DNA of 53,246 bases from Bacteroidales bacterium (GTDB lineage: Bacteria; Bacteroidota; Bacteroidia; Bacteroidales; UBA932): the NCBI GenBank assembly GCA_017445425.1, contig JAFSUF010000051.1, positions 1 through 53,246 on the forward strand, given 5' to 3'. This document shows positions 50,511 to 53,246 of this stretch, piece by piece; positions within the stretch are counted from its first letter, which is position 1, and each line of letters opens with the position of its first letter. The notes below the pieces were generated by a model, which did not search any database, was not told where the DNA came from, and saw nothing but the letters and a program-made list of their open reading frames with translations. A program made the position numbers and the translations under genes.

Positions 50511-51833
50511 TTATATGAAAATGTACCTCAACACAAAGAGTACCGCAAGTACCCACATGGTAACGGATATGTCTTTGAACTTGCCGCTGATGGCGTGGGT
50601 AATCACGTATGCGATCACACCGATAAGGATACCGTCGGAGATTGAGTATGCCAGAGGCATGAGGATGATGGTAAGGAATGCGGGGATGCTCTTTGCATAA
50701 TCTTCCCAGTGGATAACCTTTATAGAGTGCATCATCATGACACCCACGATTACCAGTGCCGGAGCGGTAGCGGCACCGGGGATTGCAAGGAATATCGGCG
50801 AGAAGAACAGGGCCAGTGCAAAGCAGCAGGCCACGGAGAATGCGGTAAGGCCGGTGCGACCGCCCTCACCCACGCCGGAAGCGCTCTCCACATAGGTGGT
50901 AGTGGTAGATGTACCAAGGCATGCGCCGCAAACCGTAGCCACGGCGTCGGACATGAACATCTTATCGAGGCCTTCGATATTCTCCTTCTCTCCGAGTTCG
51001 GTGCCCTGGCAAACGCCGATCAGCGTACCCATGGTATCGAACATATCGATAAAGAGGAACGTGAAGACAACGATCAGCATATCAAGGGTGAATACCTGAT
51101 TCCACTCGAACTTGCAGAAAATCGGGCTGACGCTGTCGGGCAGGGAAATCACTGCACTGGGGAGGGTTGTGATGGCAGCACCTGTTGCCGGGTCCTTGAT
51201 CACCAGACCCAGGGCCGCAGTGGCAATGATACCGATGAGGATGCCACCGCGAACCTTTGCCATAACCAGGCCGGCGGTGATACCCAGACCTATCAGGCCC
51301 AGAAGGGCTGGGCCGTGGGTGATGTCGCCAAGGCTCACCAGGGTGGCGTCGTTATTGACGATGATACCGGCATTCTGAAGGCCTATGAAGGCGATAAACA
51401 GGCCTATACCTGCGCCGATGGCTTTCTTGAGGGTACCGGGAATCGCGGTGAGCAGCCATGAACGGATCTTGGTGATTGTCATGATGATAAACAGAAGACC
51501 CTCGATAAGCACAGCGGTGAGTGCGAACTGCCAGCTGTAGCCCATTCCAAGGCATACTGTGTACACAAAGAAGGCGTTGAGGCCCATGCCGGGAGCAAGG
51601 CCGAAAGGCTTCTTTGCATAGAATGCCATCACCAGAGTACCGATAATGGCGGCAAATGCAGTAGCGGTAAAGACGCTGCCGGCCGGCATGCCGGGCAGTG
51701 CGGAGAAGATGCCGGGATTGACGGCAAGTATGTACGCCATAGTGAGGAAGGTAGTGATACCTGCCACTATCTCTGTGCGTACGTTGTGCTTTTTGACGTC
51801 AAAGCCAAACGCTTTTGCAATAAAAGGCTTCAT
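50511..51833 (-). CDS. NCS2-family purine permease (AzgA/PbuG-like)
   Basis: The 440-residue protein has about 12-14 membrane helices. It has the features of the AzgA-like branch: EIVAGITTFLTMAYILAVNP near the N terminus, PGMGLNAFFVYTVCLGMGYSW, and the DMFDTMGTLIGVCQGTEL segment followed by TTTYVESASGVGEGGRTG. This branch carries hypoxanthine, guanine or adenine with protons. Being in one operon with apt and a Tsx-like channel, adenine or hypoxanthine is the best guess. Its start lies 14 nt after the DUF5020-like gene. Confidence 0.92.
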   Translation of the reverse strand: MKPFIAKAFGFDVKKHNVRTEIVAGITTFLTMAYILAVNPGIFSALPGMPAGSVFTATAFAAIIGTLVMAFYAKKPFGLAPGMGLNAFFVYTVCLGMGYSWQFALTAVLIEGLLFIIMTITKIRSWLLTAIPGTLKKAIGAGIGLFIAFIGLQNAGIIVNNDATLVSLGDITHGPALLGLIGLGITAGLVMAKVRGGILIGIIATAALGLVIKDPATGAAITTLPSAVISLPDSVSPIFCKFEWNQVFTLDMLIVVFTFLFIDMFDTMGTLIGVCQGTELGEKENIEGLDKMFMSDAVATVCGACLGTSTTTTYVESASGVGEGGRTGLTAFSVACCFALALFFSPIFLAIPGAATAPALVIVGVMMMHSIKVIHWEDYAKSIPAFLTIILMPLAYSISDGILIGVIAYVITHAISGKFKDISVTMWVLAVLFVLRYIFI

Positions 51834-51847
51834 ATTGTCGTACTAAA

Positions 51848-52594
51848 TTAGAATACCCATTTGGCACCGGCGCACGGCTTCACATTGAATCCGCTCATGC
51901 CAGCAAAGTTGTAGCTGAGCTCAACCTCGCCGCCGATGTTGAAATTGTCGCAGCCGAACAGATGGCCTATATTATACCAGAGCTGAGGCTCGGAGAGGAA
52001 TACCACGTTTCCAAACTCTGTCCATACATCTGCAAAGCCGGAAAAGCGCACGCCGGTAAGGCCAAAGAGGTCCTGACAACCCCATACAGCGGTAAACTGG
52101 AGAGGTATCTTATTCTGATTGGACCTGGTCTCAGAGCCACCATACATAAAATATTTGTAGAGGAGCTTAAGGTTGAGCGTGTTCTTGAAATCTTTGGTGT
52201 GAAGGAAATAATCCACACCGGCAAGGAACGCGTTATTGACAGGGAAGCCGGAACCTGTCGCATATACGGGCGCATCTGCAGCCAGTCCAAAACCGCCGTT
52301 GTATTCCAATTGCAGTGACAGGGGTGCGAGCTTGCTGTTCTGCCAGAAGTTAAGGCAGCGGGCAATCTCGAAATAGGTGTTGTTAGGGGAGATAATCTTG
52401 TGACCGTCCTTGTTGTTGTAGTCGTAATCGATAAAGAAGAAGGTATTACCCCAGTTGTCCATGTGGAAACCTTCCAGAGTAGTGGTTACATGTCCCCTTC
52501 CAAAATCATAGAAGACCTGGAGGTTGGTCTGTGCATTGGCAGCGGTTGCCATTGCCAGCAGCGCAAAGGCTGCGATGAAGAATTTTTTTACCAT
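51848..52594 (-). CDS. DUF5020 / Tsx-like outer-membrane channel
   Basis: The 248-residue protein has a signal peptide (FFIAAFALLAMATAANAQ). The mature part is a small barrel with features of the nucleoside-specific channel Tsx superfamily: LQVFYDFGRGHVTTTLEGFHMDNWGNTFFFIDYDY at the start (in parts), and terminal strands ending in WVF. Bacteroidetes members carry the DUF5020 label. Its place between apt and a purine permease gene fits nucleoside or nucleobase uptake over the outer membrane. Confidence 0.78.
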   Translation of the reverse strand: MVKKFFIAAFALLAMATAANAQTNLQVFYDFGRGHVTTTLEGFHMDNWGNTFFFIDYDYNNKDGHKIISPNNTYFEIARCLNFWQNSKLAPLSLQLEYNGGFGLAADAPVYATGSGFPVNNAFLAGVDYFLHTKDFKNTLNLKLLYKYFMYGGSETRSNQNKIPLQFTAVWGCQDLFGLTGVRFSGFADVWTEFGNVVFLSEPQLWYNIGHLFGCDNFNIGGEVELSYNFAGMSGFNVKPCAGAKWVF

Positions 52595-52624
52595 AAGTTT
52601 AAGATTAGTATTGTTTGGTTATTG

Positions 52625-53161
52625 TCAATCTTTCTCTCCCAGTTGCAACAGGCTGGTAACCTCAACCCCGGAGGGTATCGGGCAGCTGCGCGGGATATCT
52701 GTAATGTCTATGATAAAATTGGCGTAAACAGCTTTGGGTTCAAACTTGCGCACCAGTCTGACAGCCGCCGAGGCGGTGCCTCCGGTGGCCAGGATATCAT
52801 CGTGTACCAGCACCACGTCACCCGGGTCAATGGAATCGGTATGCATCTCGATGGTATCCTTGCCATACTCCTTGACATAGGCCTCCGAAATGGTGGCAGC
52901 CGGCAGTTTACCCGGCTTGCGTACCGGCACGAAGCCGGCTCCCAGACGTGCGGCCACGGCGGCGGCCGCCACAAACCCGCGGGATTCGATACCCACGACC
53001 TTGGTGATACCCTTGTCTTTGTATAGTTCACATATACCGCCCACGATCTCTTTAAGGCAATCGCCACTCTTGAACAGTGTGGTGACGTCAAAGAACATTA
53101 TCCCCTTCATCGGGTAATCAGGGACAGTGCGCAAATGTTTAAGAAGAAGGGCCTTATTCAT
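52625..53161 (-). CDS. apt: Adenine phosphoribosyltransferase
   Basis: The 178-residue enzyme joins adenine and PRPP to give AMP. The PRPP-binding loop is VVLVHDDILATGGTASAAVRL (in parts, about 115-132). The N-terminal DYPMKGIMFFDVTTLFK and the FVPVRKPGKLPA hood are typical of Apt. Length is normal. Its ATG overlaps the stop of the preceding truncated gene by 8 bp, and the channel gene follows after 30 nt. Confidence 0.95.
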   Translation of the reverse strand: MNKALLLKHLRTVPDYPMKGIMFFDVTTLFKSGDCLKEIVGGICELYKDKGITKVVGIESRGFVAAAAVAARLGAGFVPVRKPGKLPAATISEAYVKEYGKDTIEMHTDSIDPGDVVLVHDDILATGGTASAAVRLVRKFEPKAVYANFIIDITDIPRSCPIPSGVEVTSLLQLGEKD

Positions 53162-53246
53162 CCTTCTCCAATCTGTTTACCTCAAAATCGACCGCCGTAT
53201 CGCCGGTAGCGTTCGCTCCGAACTCATAGTCCTTGCCGGGAAGGAC
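53154..53246 (-). CDS. Unidentified protein, C-terminal fragment
   Basis: The last 30 codons of a minus-strand gene enter from the right edge and end at TAA 53156-53154. The residues include FGANATGDTAVDFEVNRLEK. The frame overlaps apt by 8 bp, so the two are probably cotranscribed. The fragment is too short to name a family. Confidence 0.55.
   Translation of the reverse strand, partial: VLPGKDYEFGANATGDTAVDFEVNRLEKDE

Overview
The window looks like a chromosomal segment of a Bacteroidales bacterium. The protein families point there: GH97, tricorn-like S41, DUF2490, DUF5020-like, porin O/P and Wza/Wzz of the Bacteroidetes type. Many start codons are preceded by the TAnnTTTG -7 element used by the Bacteroidetes primary sigma factor, and Shine-Dalgarno sequences are mostly absent. 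Genes are densely packed with many 4-11 bp overlaps. I see no tRNA, rRNA, CRISPR array or insertion sequence. The genus cannot be fixed from the sequence alone.

Left part (1-10.7 kb): the tail of a glycine-rich repeat protein, a non-coding stretch with a terminator, a lone AAA/DUF4143 ATPase, then a five-gene operon (2543-8182). The operon encodes a large lipoprotein with four Ig-like repeats and a Cthe_2159-type beta-helix domain, a small secreted protein, a VTC (polyphosphate polymerase-like) enzyme, a DUF4956 membrane protein and a DUF2490 outer-membrane barrel. A LytS/LytTR two-component pair follows, with a convergent PAP2 acid phosphatase. Together this reads as a cell-surface locus with its own regulator.

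Middle part (10.8-31 kb): exported hydrolases (VanX-like M15 dipeptidase, DUF3089 hydrolase, HExxH lipoprotein, prolyl oligopeptidase). Next is a tightly coupled cassette of HPr-kinase-like protein, S26B-like peptidase, PqqD, NTP_transf_5 nucleotidyltransferase and ABC exporter (17582-21853). It resembles lasso-peptide tailoring and export genes but lacks a precursor, a cyclase and a B2 protease. A porin and a Cache-SpoIIE-RsbW fusion with its STAS partner follow and end at a strong terminator. GH97 and tricorn-like protease genes come after it.

Right part (31-53 kb): glpABC-glpT on the plus strand run into a minus-strand porin/DASS-transporter operon headed by a cobalamin riboswitch. Then come glpF-glpK behind an alpha/beta hydrolase and an outer-membrane barrel, a second PqqD in front of Wza and Wzz, an acyl-CoA synthetase with an E2-like acyltransferase that lacks its catalytic His, and a purine salvage operon (apt, Tsx-like channel, NCS2 permease).

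The most promising leads are the orphan PqqD cassette and its paralogue beside the polysaccharide exporter, the B12 riboswitch on a dicarboxylate transporter, and the VTC/DUF4956/Cthe_2159 surface locus.
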